Shown: positions 25,526-34,188 of the stretch, piece after piece
Layout of the letters: the number at the start of each line of letters is the position of its first letter
Numbering within the stretch: the stretch's first letter is position 1
NCBI GenBank assembly: GCA_946625125.1
Contig: CAMOSU010000006.1
Span: forward strand, 1-49,678
Direction of reading: 5' to 3'
DNA: 49,678 nt
DNA from: an uncultured Clostridia bacterium
GTDB lineage: Bacteria > Bacillota > Clostridia > Oscillospirales > Oscillospiraceae
Made by a program: the position numbers and the translations under genes
The notes under the pieces: generated by a model
Database searches by the model: none
Seen by the model: the letters and a program-made list of their open reading frames with translations, nothing else
Told to the model about the DNA's origin: nothing

Positions 25526-26617
25526 TTACAGACTGTTGTTTTCCGGGGAGGGCGGCCTCCCGTCCCTGCCGGGCTCCATGGCCTCCCGGAACATCCGAAA
25601 GGCGGTGGGCAGGGCGCAGCGGCTGTCCAGCTCCTCCTCCCGTACCCAGGTGAAGCCCGGCGCCTGCGCTCCGCAGCGGAGGTAAAAGCAGCGCATGTCC
25701 CATTGAATGTGGGTGAAGACGTGGGTCCGCTCCAGCTCCCGCTCCAGAGCCCGGGGCCGCAGCCCCCGCTCCGCCGCCAGATCCAGGGCGGCCTGGGCCT
25801 CCAAATGCCCCGGCAGATTGGGAAACTCCCAGAGCCCCGCCAGCAGGCCGGAGCTTTTTCGCTTCCGCAGGGCCAGGGCGCCGTCGCAGCGCAGGACGAA
25901 GACCGTCCGCTGCTCCACCCGCCGGGGCTTTTTCTTTGCCCGGACAGGGCGGCGCCGCCAGAGCTCCCCCTCCCGGGACAGGCAGAACTCCCCGGCGGGG
26001 CAGAGACCGCAGTTGGGCGCGCCGTTGGGCAGGCAGACCGTGGCCCCCAGCTCCATGAGAGCCTGGGTCAGAGTCCCCGCCCCGGGACTGGGGTAACAGG
26101 CCGCCAGCAGGGCGGTCAGCTCCCGCTTCACCCGGGGCTCGTCCACGCAGCGCTCCTCCGCCAGGACCCGGCTCAGCACCCGCAGCACGTTTCCGTCCAC
26201 TGCGGGGGTGGGCTGCTCAAAGCAGATGGAGCAGATGGCCCCGGCGCTGTAGTCCCCGATTCCGGGCAGCGCCCGTACCTGCTCCCAGCTCCGGGGGAAG
26301 ACCCCTCCGTGGCGCTCCAGAATGAGCTGGGCGGCCTTTTGCAGATTCCGCACCCGGGAGTAGTAGCCCAGACCCTCCCAGAGCTTGTGCAGCAGCTCCG
26401 GGTCCGCCGCCGCCAGGGCGGGGATGTCCGGCAGGGCCGCCAGAAAGCGGCTGTAGTAGCCCTTCACCGCCTCCACCCGGGTCTGCTGGAGCATGATCTC
26501 CGAGAGCCAGACGTGGTAGGGCTCCCGGTCCGCCCGCCAGGGAAGGTCCCGCTTGTTGGCCGCGAACCAGTCCGGCAGGACCCGTATCAAGTTTTCCAAG
26601 CGCTCCTGAGCTTCCAT
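25526..26617 (-). CDS. mutY: A/G-specific adenine glycosylase
   Basis: WFAANKRDLPWR...EIMLQQTRVEAV, HhH ALPGIGDYSAGAI, 4Fe-4S CLPNGAPNCGLCPAGEFC, C-terminal NUDIX-like domain. Confidence 0.93.
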   Translation of the reverse strand: MEAQERLENLIRVLPDWFAANKRDLPWRADREPYHVWLSEIMLQQTRVEAVKGYYSRFLAALPDIPALAAADPELLHKLWEGLGYYSRVRNLQKAAQLILERHGGVFPRSWEQVRALPGIGDYSAGAICSICFEQPTPAVDGNVLRVLSRVLAEERCVDEPRVKRELTALLAACYPSPGAGTLTQALMELGATVCLPNGAPNCGLCPAGEFCLSREGELWRRRPVRAKKKPRRVEQRTVFVLRCDGALALRKRKSSGLLAGLWEFPNLPGHLEAQAALDLAAERGLRPRALERELERTHVFTHIQWDMRCFYLRCGAQAPGFTWVREEELDSRCALPTAFRMFREAMEPGRDGRPPSPENNSL

Positions 26618-26669
26618 TTTTATCTCCTGTTCGGGGAGGCGGCAGGCAGATTGCCGGCGCCGCGGCCGC

Positions 26670-26717
26670 GTCATTCTGAGCGAAGCGAAGCATTGCGCCC
26701 TCCACGGGTGAATCCGC
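26670..26717. repeat. solo copy of the GTCATTCTGAGCG(A/C)AGCGAAG repeat arm
   Basis: gtcattctgagcgaagcgaagcattgcgccctccacgggtgaatccg, shared with 17.5-kb element and the 21.5-22.3-kb array. Confidence 0.75.
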
Positions 26718-26842
26718 GTCCCCTGATTCCTGCCTATTCTATTACACAAAAAGAAAAATGTCAATTTGTAAAAAAAACAGATGAAATTTCCGAAGCGATG
26801 TGCTATAGTAGAATCAGACAGATATGGGAAGGGGAGAACCCT

Positions 26843-28393
26843 ATGAAGCTGAATTACAAACGAACGATTTTCGTAGGCTTTGCGTTTTTCCTGATCTGCG
26901 CCTTCTGGCAGGCCTATGACAACACCATCCCCCTGATCCTCACCAACAAGTTCGGTCTGTCCCAGACCGCCTCCGGGGTGGTCATGGCCCTGGACAACAT
27001 TTTGGCCCTGTTCATGCTGCCCCTCTTCGGCGCCATTTCCGACAGGTGCCGCCACCGCCTGGGCCGCCGGACCCCCTTCATTCTGATCGGTACCCTGGTG
27101 GCCGCCGTGGCCTTTGTGGGCCTGAGCATTGCCGACAATATGCAGCTCAAGCAGATTGCCCGGGTCTCCGCCATTGACGATCCCGCCGCTCTGACGGAGA
27201 TCTACAACGCCGAGAAGGACGCGGAGCTCCAGACCCCGGACGGTGAGAAATTCGTCCTGTCTGAGCGCTTCAGCCAGGAGGAGTTCACCGCCATTCGCAG
27301 CCAGACGGTGAACGAAAAGGGCAAGACCGTCACCGCGCCGGACTACACCAACTACGTGGTCCCCGCCCGGCAGGCCTACGCCTGGAACGTGAGCTCCCAC
27401 AGCGCGGCGCCCTTGATTTTGTTCATGGTGCTGCTGCTGATTGTGCTGCTGTTCATGGCCACCTTCCGCAGCCCCGCCGTGGCCCTGATGCCCGACGTCA
27501 CCATCAAGCCTCTGCGCTCCAAGGCCAACGCGGTCATCAACCTCATGGGCAGCGCCGGCGGCATTCTGGTGCTGGGCCTGGGCATGGTCTTCGCCACCAG
27601 CGCCGTGAAAAACTCCCTCATGAGCTACAGCCTCTACTTCGGGGTCATCGCCGGGATCATGCTCCTGGCCCTGCTGATCTTCATGCTGAAGGTGCGGGAA
27701 CCGAAATTTGTGGAGGATATGCGGGCCGAGAGCAGGCGCTTCGGCATCGAAGAGGAGGAGCAGAGCGATTCCGGCTCCCGGAAGCTGAGCAAGGCGGAGC
27801 GGAGGTCCCTGATCTTCCTGCTGGCCTCCATCGTCCTGTGGTTCATGGGCTACAACGCCGTCACCTCCAAGTATTCGGTCTATGCCAGCAACATCTTACA
27901 TAAGGATTACAATCTGACCCTGATCATCGCCCAGGCGGCGGCCATTCTCTCCTACCTGCCCGTGGGCTTTGCGGCCTCCCGCTTTGGCCGGAAGAAGACC
28001 ATCCTGGCGGGGGTGGTGATGCTGACGGCGGCCTTCGCCGTGGCCTGCTTCCTGCGGGAGTCCAGCCCGACGATGCTGATGAACGCCATGTTCGCCCTGG
28101 CGGGCATTGGCTGGGCCACCATCAACGTGAACTCCTTCCCCATGGTGGTGGAGCTCTGCAAGGGCGGCGACGTGGGCAAGTACACCGGCTTCTACTACAC
28201 CGCCTCCATGGCGGCTCAGACGGTGACGCCCATGATTTCCGGCTTCTTTATGGACAAGCTGGGAATGACCACCCTCTTCCCCTACGCGTCGATTTTTGCC
28301 TGCCTGGCCTTCGGCACCATGCTCTTTGTCAGGCACGGCGACAACAAACCCACTGCGAAGAAGGGCCTGGAGGCCCTGGATGTGGAGGACTGA
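26843..28393 (+). CDS. MFS transporter (SLC45-like)
   Basis: 12 TM-like segments; AYDNTIPLILTNKFGLSQTASGVVMALDNILALFMLPLFGAISDRCRHRLGRRTPFI. Confidence 0.85.
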   Translation: MKLNYKRTIFVGFAFFLICAFWQAYDNTIPLILTNKFGLSQTASGVVMALDNILALFMLPLFGAISDRCRHRLGRRTPFILIGTLVAAVAFVGLSIADNMQLKQIARVSAIDDPAALTEIYNAEKDAELQTPDGEKFVLSERFSQEEFTAIRSQTVNEKGKTVTAPDYTNYVVPARQAYAWNVSSHSAAPLILFMVLLLIVLLFMATFRSPAVALMPDVTIKPLRSKANAVINLMGSAGGILVLGLGMVFATSAVKNSLMSYSLYFGVIAGIMLLALLIFMLKVREPKFVEDMRAESRRFGIEEEEQSDSGSRKLSKAERRSLIFLLASIVLWFMGYNAVTSKYSVYASNILHKDYNLTLIIAQAAAILSYLPVGFAASRFGRKKTILAGVVMLTAAFAVACFLRESSPTMLMNAMFALAGIGWATINVNSFPMVVELCKGGDVGKYTGFYYTASMAAQTVTPMISGFFMDKLGMTTLFPYASIFACLAFGTMLFVRHGDNKPTAKKGLEALDVED

Positions 28394-28397
28394 TACT

Positions 28398-29240
28398 ATG
28401 CTTCTGAAAGTCATCTTTGTTCTTTGTCTCATTGCCCTGGTGCTGGTGGGCCTGTACATGCTCAGCATGATGACCAAGCGCCGTCCCAAGAGCGGCTTCT
28501 ACGCCCGGCTGGGGGACCATCACTACGCCCACAGGGGCCTCCACGCCATCCACGCCGGAATCCCCGAAAACTCACTGCGGGCCTTCCGCCTGGCCGCCAA
28601 CAACGGCTACGGCGCGGAGCTGGACGTCCACCTGAGCCGGGACGGCCGTCTGGTGGTGATGCACGACGAAAGCCTGAAGCGCACCACCGGAGCCAACGCC
28701 AAGATCAGCGGGGTCACGGAGCAGGTGCTGAGCCAGCTCACCCTGGAGGGCACCCGGGAGAAGGTTCCCTATCTGGAGGACGTGCTGCCCCTGTTTGAGA
28801 ACAAGACCCCCCTGCTCATTGAGATCAAAACCGACAACGGCAACCATGTGGAGCTGACCCGGAAGGTCACGAATCTGCTGAAGCAGTATCCCGGTCTCAA
28901 CTACATGATCGAGTCCTTTGATCCCCGGGTTCTGCTGTGGCTGAAAAAGCACCGTCCCGACATTATCCGGGGCCAGCTCTCCGAGAACTTCTTCAAGGAC
29001 CCGGAGGCCGACCTGAGCTGGGCCATGCGCTTTGTGATGTCCAATCTCATGACCAACTTCTTCACCAGGCCGGACTTTGTGGCCTATAAGTACGAGGATC
29101 GCTTTGACCTGGCTCCCGGTCTGTGCCGGAAGCTCTGGGGGCCTCAGTTCTTCTGGTGGGTGGTAAAATCCCAGCCCGAGGCGGAGGAGCGGCTTGAGCA
29201 GGGCGACCTGATCATCTTCGAGGGCTTCGCCGCGAAATAA
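28398..29240 (+). CDS. glycerophosphodiester phosphodiesterase (membrane-anchored)
   Basis: N-terminal TM; YAHRGLHAIHAGIPENSLRAFRLAANNGYGAELDVHLSRDGRLVVMHDESLKRTTG. Confidence 0.92.
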   Translation: MLLKVIFVLCLIALVLVGLYMLSMMTKRRPKSGFYARLGDHHYAHRGLHAIHAGIPENSLRAFRLAANNGYGAELDVHLSRDGRLVVMHDESLKRTTGANAKISGVTEQVLSQLTLEGTREKVPYLEDVLPLFENKTPLLIEIKTDNGNHVELTRKVTNLLKQYPGLNYMIESFDPRVLLWLKKHRPDIIRGQLSENFFKDPEADLSWAMRFVMSNLMTNFFTRPDFVAYKYEDRFDLAPGLCRKLWGPQFFWWVVKSQPEAEERLEQGDLIIFEGFAAK

Positions 29241-29315
29241 TTCCCGAAAAACACTTGATTTTCGGGAGAAACTGGGTATAATGACTTTGAAATTACCCAA
29301 AAAGGAGAAATTATC

Positions 29316-29525
29316 ATGGCAAAGATCGAAAAAGATACCATCATCGGTGACGTTCTGGACATTGCGCCCGAGACCGCGCCCCTGTTTATGGCCATCGGCA
29401 TGCACTGCCTGGGCTGCCCCGCTTCCCGGGGTGAGACCGTGGAGGAGGCCTGCATGGTTCACGGCGTGGATGTGGACGAGTTTTTGAAGCATCTGAACGC
29501 CTTTGACGAAGCCAAGGCGGAGTAA
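29316..29525 (+). CDS. DUF1858 small redox-type protein
   Basis: 69 aa, MHCLGCPAS motif typical of DUF1858 (hybrid-cluster-associated disulfide) proteins. Confidence 0.85.
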   Translation: MAKIEKDTIIGDVLDIAPETAPLFMAIGMHCLGCPASRGETVEEACMVHGVDVDEFLKHLNAFDEAKAE

Positions 29526-29536
29526 GCAGAAAAAGC

Positions 29537-29566
29537 AAAGAGGGACGCGAAGGGCGTCCCTCTTTT
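29537..29566 (+). terminator. intrinsic terminator
   Basis: AAAGAGGGACGC-gaagg-GCGTCCCTCTTTT. Confidence 0.85.
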
Positions 29567-29583
29567 CGTGAAAGAGGAATCCT

Positions 29584-31008
29584 ATGAGCAAGCAACAGTC
29601 GGATCTGCGACAGGAAAAGTTTATCCGCATGACCACCGCCCCGGTCCACAAGCTGGTGCTGCGGCTTTCTGTGCCTACCATCGCCTCCATGCTGGTGACG
29701 GCCCTCTATAATCTGGCGGATACCTTCTTTGTCAGCTCCATCGGCGGCTACGCCGGGACCTGCGCCATTGCCGCGGTGTCGGTGTCCCTGTCCGTCATGG
29801 CTCTGATTCAGGCCCTGGGCTTCTTTGTGGGCCAGGGCGCTTCCAATTTCATCTCCCGGGCTCTGGGGCGGCAGGAGGTGGAACGGGCCTCGGAAATGGC
29901 CGCCACAGGCCTCTTTCTGGCCCTGGTGCTGGGAGGCCTGGTGACCCTTCTGGGAGAGCTGTTCACCGAGTCCATCGCCCGCTTCCTGGGGGCTGACCAG
30001 GAGTTTGTCGTCCCCACGGCGGACTACCTGCGGTGGATCTTCGCCGCCGCTCCTCTGATGACCGGCTCCTTCTGCCTCAACAACCAGCTTCGCTTCCAGG
30101 GCAACGCCGCCTACGGCATGGTGGGCGTCATCAGCGGCGCGGCGCTGAACGTGGTCCTGGACCCCCTCTTCATTCACGGCCTGGGCATGGGGGCCGAGGG
30201 CGCGGCCCTGGCCACCGCCATCAGCCAGGGCGTGGGCTTCTGCGTCCTGCTGGGGGGAACCTTCCGGGGGGACAACCTGCGGATCTGCCCCAAAAAGATC
30301 CGGGTCAGTTGGGGGAACCTGGGCCTGATTGTCCAGGGGGGCCTGCCCTCCCTGCTGCGTCAGGGCTGCGGCTCCCTCTCCGTCATGGTGCTCAACCGGG
30401 TGGCGGGGGACGTGGGGGCCGCGGACCCGGCCATTGGCCGGGCGGCGCTGATTGCCGCCTTCGGCCTGGTGAGCAAGATCGTCATGATGATGAACAACGC
30501 CGTCATCGGTCTGGGCCAGGGCTATCAGCCGGTCTGCGGCTTCAACTACGGCGCGGGGCAGTACAGCCGGGTCCGAAAGGCCTTCTGGTTCCTGGTGAAG
30601 GCCGTGGCGCTCTGGTGCGGCCTGATGATGCTTTTGGGAGAGCTGCTGGCTCCCCAGGTGGTGTCCCTCTTCCCGGACGCCGAGCCCAGGGTCCGGAGCC
30701 TGGCGGCGGTGATCCTCCGCTTTCAGTGCGCGGTGTTCTTTGTCAACTGCTGGGTGGTCCCCTCCAACATGACCCAGCAGACCATGGGCTGGATGGGCCC
30801 TGCCTCCCTGCTGGCCATGGCCCGGCAGGGCCTCTTCCTGATCCCCCTGGTGCTGATTCTGCCCCGGCTTTTCGGCCTCACGGGCCTGGAGCTGGCCCAG
30901 CCCGTCAGCGACCTTTGCACCTTCTGCCTGGCCATTCCCCTTCAGGCCAGGGTTTTGAAGCACCTCTCCCAGCCGGACCGCCCCCTGGAATTGTCCGGCA
31001 ACGCGTAG
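29584..31008 (+). CDS. MATE family efflux transporter
   Basis: LVLRLSVPTIASMLVTALYNLADTFFVSSIGG...; about 12 TM segments. Confidence 0.92.
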   Translation: MSKQQSDLRQEKFIRMTTAPVHKLVLRLSVPTIASMLVTALYNLADTFFVSSIGGYAGTCAIAAVSVSLSVMALIQALGFFVGQGASNFISRALGRQEVERASEMAATGLFLALVLGGLVTLLGELFTESIARFLGADQEFVVPTADYLRWIFAAAPLMTGSFCLNNQLRFQGNAAYGMVGVISGAALNVVLDPLFIHGLGMGAEGAALATAISQGVGFCVLLGGTFRGDNLRICPKKIRVSWGNLGLIVQGGLPSLLRQGCGSLSVMVLNRVAGDVGAADPAIGRAALIAAFGLVSKIVMMMNNAVIGLGQGYQPVCGFNYGAGQYSRVRKAFWFLVKAVALWCGLMMLLGELLAPQVVSLFPDAEPRVRSLAAVILRFQCAVFFVNCWVVPSNMTQQTMGWMGPASLLAMARQGLFLIPLVLILPRLFGLTGLELAQPVSDLCTFCLAIPLQARVLKHLSQPDRPLELSGNA

Positions 31009-31266
31009 GGACGGCTCTCAGCCGTCCGCGAATCCCATGTAGGGACGGCTCTCAGCCCTCCGCGAATCCCCGTAGGGACGGCTCTCAGCCGTCTGCGAAT
31101 CCCCGCAGGGACGGCTCTCAGCCCTCCGCGAATCCCCGTAGGGACGGCGCTCAGCCCTCCGCAAATCCCATGTAGGGACGGCTCTCAGCCGTCCGCGAAT
31201 CCCCGCAGGGACGGCTCTCAGCCGTCCGCGAATCCCCCCGTGTAGGGACGGCTCTCAGCCGTCCGC
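31006..31266. repeat. tandem array of 8 palindromic units of ~33 bp
   Basis: (T/C)AGGGACGGCTCTCAGCCGTCCGCGAATCCCC starts at 31006, 31040, 31073, 31106, 31139, 31173, 31206 and 31243. Confidence 0.95.
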
Positions 31267-31284
31267 CCCAAAGGAACGACGTCT

Positions 31285-31980
31285 ATGAAACTGCCCATCT
31301 CCAAGCGTCTGCTCCGCTGCGCGGAGCTGCTGCCCTTCTGCGATACTGTGGCGGACGTGGGAACGGACCACGGCTATCTCGCCATTCACCTGCTGCAAAC
31401 CGGCCGCTGCGCCCGGGTCATTGCCTCGGATCTGCGGGAAAAGCCCCTGGCCTCCGCAAAAAACAACGCGGCCGCCTATGGATTCTCGGAAGCCCCCTCC
31501 GGAGCCATTGATTTCCGCCTTTCTGATGGTTTACATAATTACAAACCGGGAGAATTTGAGGCCCTGGTCCTGGCCGGGATGGGGGGCGATCTGATCACCA
31601 GGATCCTGGCGGACGCGCCCTGGCTGGAGGGCGGTCCCTACACCCTGATCCTCCAGCCCCAGTCCGCCGCCAACGAGCTGCGCCGCTGGCTGGGGGAGCG
31701 GCGCTGGGCCATCCGGCGGGAGTGCCTGGTCCGGGACGGGGGCTTCCTCTATGGGGTGCTGTCCGTTTGTCCGGCAGGGGGAAGGGAACTGAGCCCGGGG
31801 GAGCAGTACGTCTCCCCGGCCCTCCGTCGGGAGGGGGACCCCCTGTTTCCCGACTACCTGGCCCGGGTCACCCATGCCCTGGAGCTGACGGTCCGGGGCA
31901 TCACCCAAAGCACGGACCCCGCGGACCAAGCCCGGGCGGAGTACTACGCCGCCGCCCTGGAGGAGATCAGGGCGCTGTAG
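31285..31980 (+). CDS. trmK: tRNA (adenine(22)-N1)-methyltransferase TrmK-like
   Basis: LPISKRLLRCAELLPFCDTVADVGTDHGYLAIHLLQ; adjacent to a Nif3-like gene, as is common in Firmicutes. Confidence 0.9.
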   Translation: MKLPISKRLLRCAELLPFCDTVADVGTDHGYLAIHLLQTGRCARVIASDLREKPLASAKNNAAAYGFSEAPSGAIDFRLSDGLHNYKPGEFEALVLAGMGGDLITRILADAPWLEGGPYTLILQPQSAANELRRWLGERRWAIRRECLVRDGGFLYGVLSVCPAGGRELSPGEQYVSPALRREGDPLFPDYLARVTHALELTVRGITQSTDPADQARAEYYAAALEEIRAL

Positions 31981-32007
31981 GAGCAAAATCGGGCCTTGTG
32001 GGGCGCC

Positions 32008-32148
32008 TACTGTTGTGTTTCACTTAAAAGTTGTCATTCTGAGCGCAGCGAAGAATCCGTTATCCCTTACGTCTGCCACGAAGAAAGGAACGGATTTCTC
32101 GGTCGCAAGCTCCCTCGAAATGACAAGATGAAAGCGAAACAGCGTACT
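32008..32148. repeat. foldback (MITE/REP-like) element, copy B
   Basis: Homologous to 17522-17682; left half and reverse complement of right half align (GTTTC...CTTGTCATT...GAG...AATCCGTT). Confidence 0.75.
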
Positions 32149-32192
32149 ACGGACCGACAAATCCCCATCTGTGTTAGAAAAGGAGACATCAC

Positions 32193-32960
32193 ATGACCGT
32201 ACAAAACGTACTTGACTATCTCTGGACCCTGGCGCCGGAGGCGTACAAGGAGAGCTGGGACAACGTGGGCTTCCTGGCGGGGCGGAAGGACGCCCCTGTG
32301 ACCGGGATCCTCGTGGCCCTGGACGCCACGGCAGACGTGGCGGAGGAGGCGGCAGCCCTGGGCTGTCAACTGGTGGTCACCCACCATCCCCTGATTTTCC
32401 ACGCCCCCAAGCAGCTTACGGACGCGGACCCCATGACCGAAGCCCTGCTGTCCTATCTGGAAAAAGGCGTCGCCGTGATCTCCATGCACACCAACCTGGA
32501 CTGCGCCCCCGGGGGCGTCAACGACGTGCTGGCGGAGACGCTGGGCCTGAGCAAGCCTGAGATTCTGGAGGACGGAGAGACCGCCGGACTGATCCGGGCG
32601 GGGGAGTGCTGTCCCGTGGAGCTGAGGGACTTCGCGGCCTTTGTGAAGGAGCGCCTGAACTGTCCCGGCCTGCGCTATGTGGACGGGGGCAAGCCCGTCC
32701 GCCGGGTGGCGGTGGGGGGCGGCGGCTGCGCCGAGTATATTGCCCTGGCGGCGGCCTCCGGCTGCGATACCCTGGTCACCGCCGACGTCAAATACCACCA
32801 GTTCCAGGAGGCCCGGACCCGGGGGCTGAATCTCATCGACGCGGGCCACTTTGAGACGGAGAACCCCATCTGCGCCCGTCTGCGGGACAGCTTGGCCGCC
32901 CGCTTCCCGGAAATTGAGACGATTCTCTCCAGGCACAGCGATTTGATCCGATTTTTATAA
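32193..32960 (+). CDS. Nif3-like dinuclear metal center protein
   Basis: APEAYKESWDNVGFLAGR...LVVTHHPLIFH...ISMHTNLDCAPGGVND...VTADVKYHQ...DAGHFETE. Confidence 0.92.
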   Translation: MTVQNVLDYLWTLAPEAYKESWDNVGFLAGRKDAPVTGILVALDATADVAEEAAALGCQLVVTHHPLIFHAPKQLTDADPMTEALLSYLEKGVAVISMHTNLDCAPGGVNDVLAETLGLSKPEILEDGETAGLIRAGECCPVELRDFAAFVKERLNCPGLRYVDGGKPVRRVAVGGGGCAEYIALAAASGCDTLVTADVKYHQFQEARTRGLNLIDAGHFETENPICARLRDSLAARFPEIETILSRHSDLIRFL

Positions 32961-32967
32961 AAAACAG

Positions 32968-32996
32968 TTGCACATTGCGGCCTGATATGCTAAAAT
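32968..32996 (+). promoter_or_regulatory. sigmaA-type promoter upstream of YebC gene
   Basis: TTGCAC-N17-TAAAAT. Confidence 0.55.
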
Positions 32997-33031
32997 ATCT
33001 CAGTTAAAACACACAGAAGGGATGAAATTTC

Positions 33032-33766
33032 ATGTCCGGACATTCCAAATGGCATAATATTCAAAAGACCAAGGGGGCTCAGGACGCCAAGCGCGCCGCG
33101 GCCTTCACCAAGATCGCCAAGGAAATGATCGTCGCCGTGAAGGAAGGCGGCGGCTCCACCGATCCCAACAACAACTCCCGCCTTGCCACCATCATTACCA
33201 AGGCCAAGGCCGCCAACATGCCCAACGACAACATCAAGCGGGTGCTGGAGCGGGCCGCCGGGGCAGGCCAGGGGGACAACTACGAGTCCATTACCTACGA
33301 GGGCTACGGTCCCAGCGGCGTGGCAGTCATCGTGGAGACCATGACCGACTCCCGGAACCGCACCGCGGGCAACGTCCGCCACCACTTCGACAAGTTCGGC
33401 GGCAACATGGGCGCCTCCGGCTGCGTGGCCTGGAACTTCACCAAGAAGGGCGTTCTGGTCATCGACAACGAGGACGGCGACTATGAAGAGGACGAGGTCA
33501 TGATGGACGCTCTGGACGCGGGCGCCGCGGACTTCGAGCCCGAGGAGGACGTCTTCACCATCTATACCGACCCCGACGACTTCAACGCCGTGGCCGACGC
33601 CCTGGGCAAGAAGTACAGCTTCGTCTCCGCCCAGATCGAGCAGGTTCCCAACGAGTACAAGAAGCTGGAGAATGAGGACGACATCAAGATGATGGAGAAG
33701 CTCATCGACGCCTTCGAGGACGACGACGACGTGCAGAACGTCTGGCACAACTGGGACAGAGACTGA
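33032..33766 (+). CDS. YebC/PmpR family protein
   Basis: MSGHSKWHNIQKTKGAQDAKRAAAFTKIAKEMIVAVKEGG, family hallmark. Confidence 0.95.
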   Translation: MSGHSKWHNIQKTKGAQDAKRAAAFTKIAKEMIVAVKEGGGSTDPNNNSRLATIITKAKAANMPNDNIKRVLERAAGAGQGDNYESITYEGYGPSGVAVIVETMTDSRNRTAGNVRHHFDKFGGNMGASGCVAWNFTKKGVLVIDNEDGDYEEDEVMMDALDAGAADFEPEEDVFTIYTDPDDFNAVADALGKKYSFVSAQIEQVPNEYKKLENEDDIKMMEKLIDAFEDDDDVQNVWHNWDRD

Positions 33767-33775
33767 GCCAAGCGA

Positions 33776-33812
33776 AAAAGACTGTCCGCTCTGCTGAGCG
33801 GACAGTCTTTTT
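33776..33812 (+). terminator. intrinsic terminator
   Basis: AAAAAGACTGTCCGCT-ctgctg-AGCGGACAGTCTTTTTT. Confidence 0.92.
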
Positions 33813-34001
33813 TGCATAGACATACCCGGGGCGCTTCGTCCCCGGGTACTATCAAAGAAGAAAGGAGGAATGAAAAATGAAAACATCTTTTATGCTTCGT
33901 ATTTTACAGGGCAATTATTAAAAATGTAAGATAAATGTTTTTACGAAAGTATTAAGTTGACATAAAGTTTCCGTGCCATTTGAAAACTTTTTGTGACCTA
34001 C

Positions 34002-34030
34002 TTGACAATCCGGCCCTTTGGGTATATGAT
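34002..34030 (+). promoter_or_regulatory. sigmaA promoter of clpB
   Basis: TTGACA-N17-TATGAT. Confidence 0.85.
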
Positions 34031-34043
34031 GTGGACAAAGAGA

Positions 34044-34070
34044 TTAGCACTCTGATGAAACGAGTGCTAA
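34044..34070 (+). promoter_or_regulatory. CIRCE operator (HrcA site)
   Basis: TTAGCACTC-N9-GAGTGCTAA, perfect match to the CIRCE consensus, just downstream of the -10. Confidence 0.95.
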
Positions 34071-34188
34071 ATTCGGAACGCGGAAAGAGGACGGATTGCC
34101 CGTGGGGAGAAGGCTGCGGCTTGTCTGCGGACAGGCAGCGCTGGTCCCCGCACGCTGGCAATGACCGGACTCGGAAGGAGGTACCGTT

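Noticed and set aside
31006-31266. CRISPR array
   Set aside because: Regular ~33-bp spacing, but the repeated unit fills the whole period with no unique spacers and no cas genes nearby.
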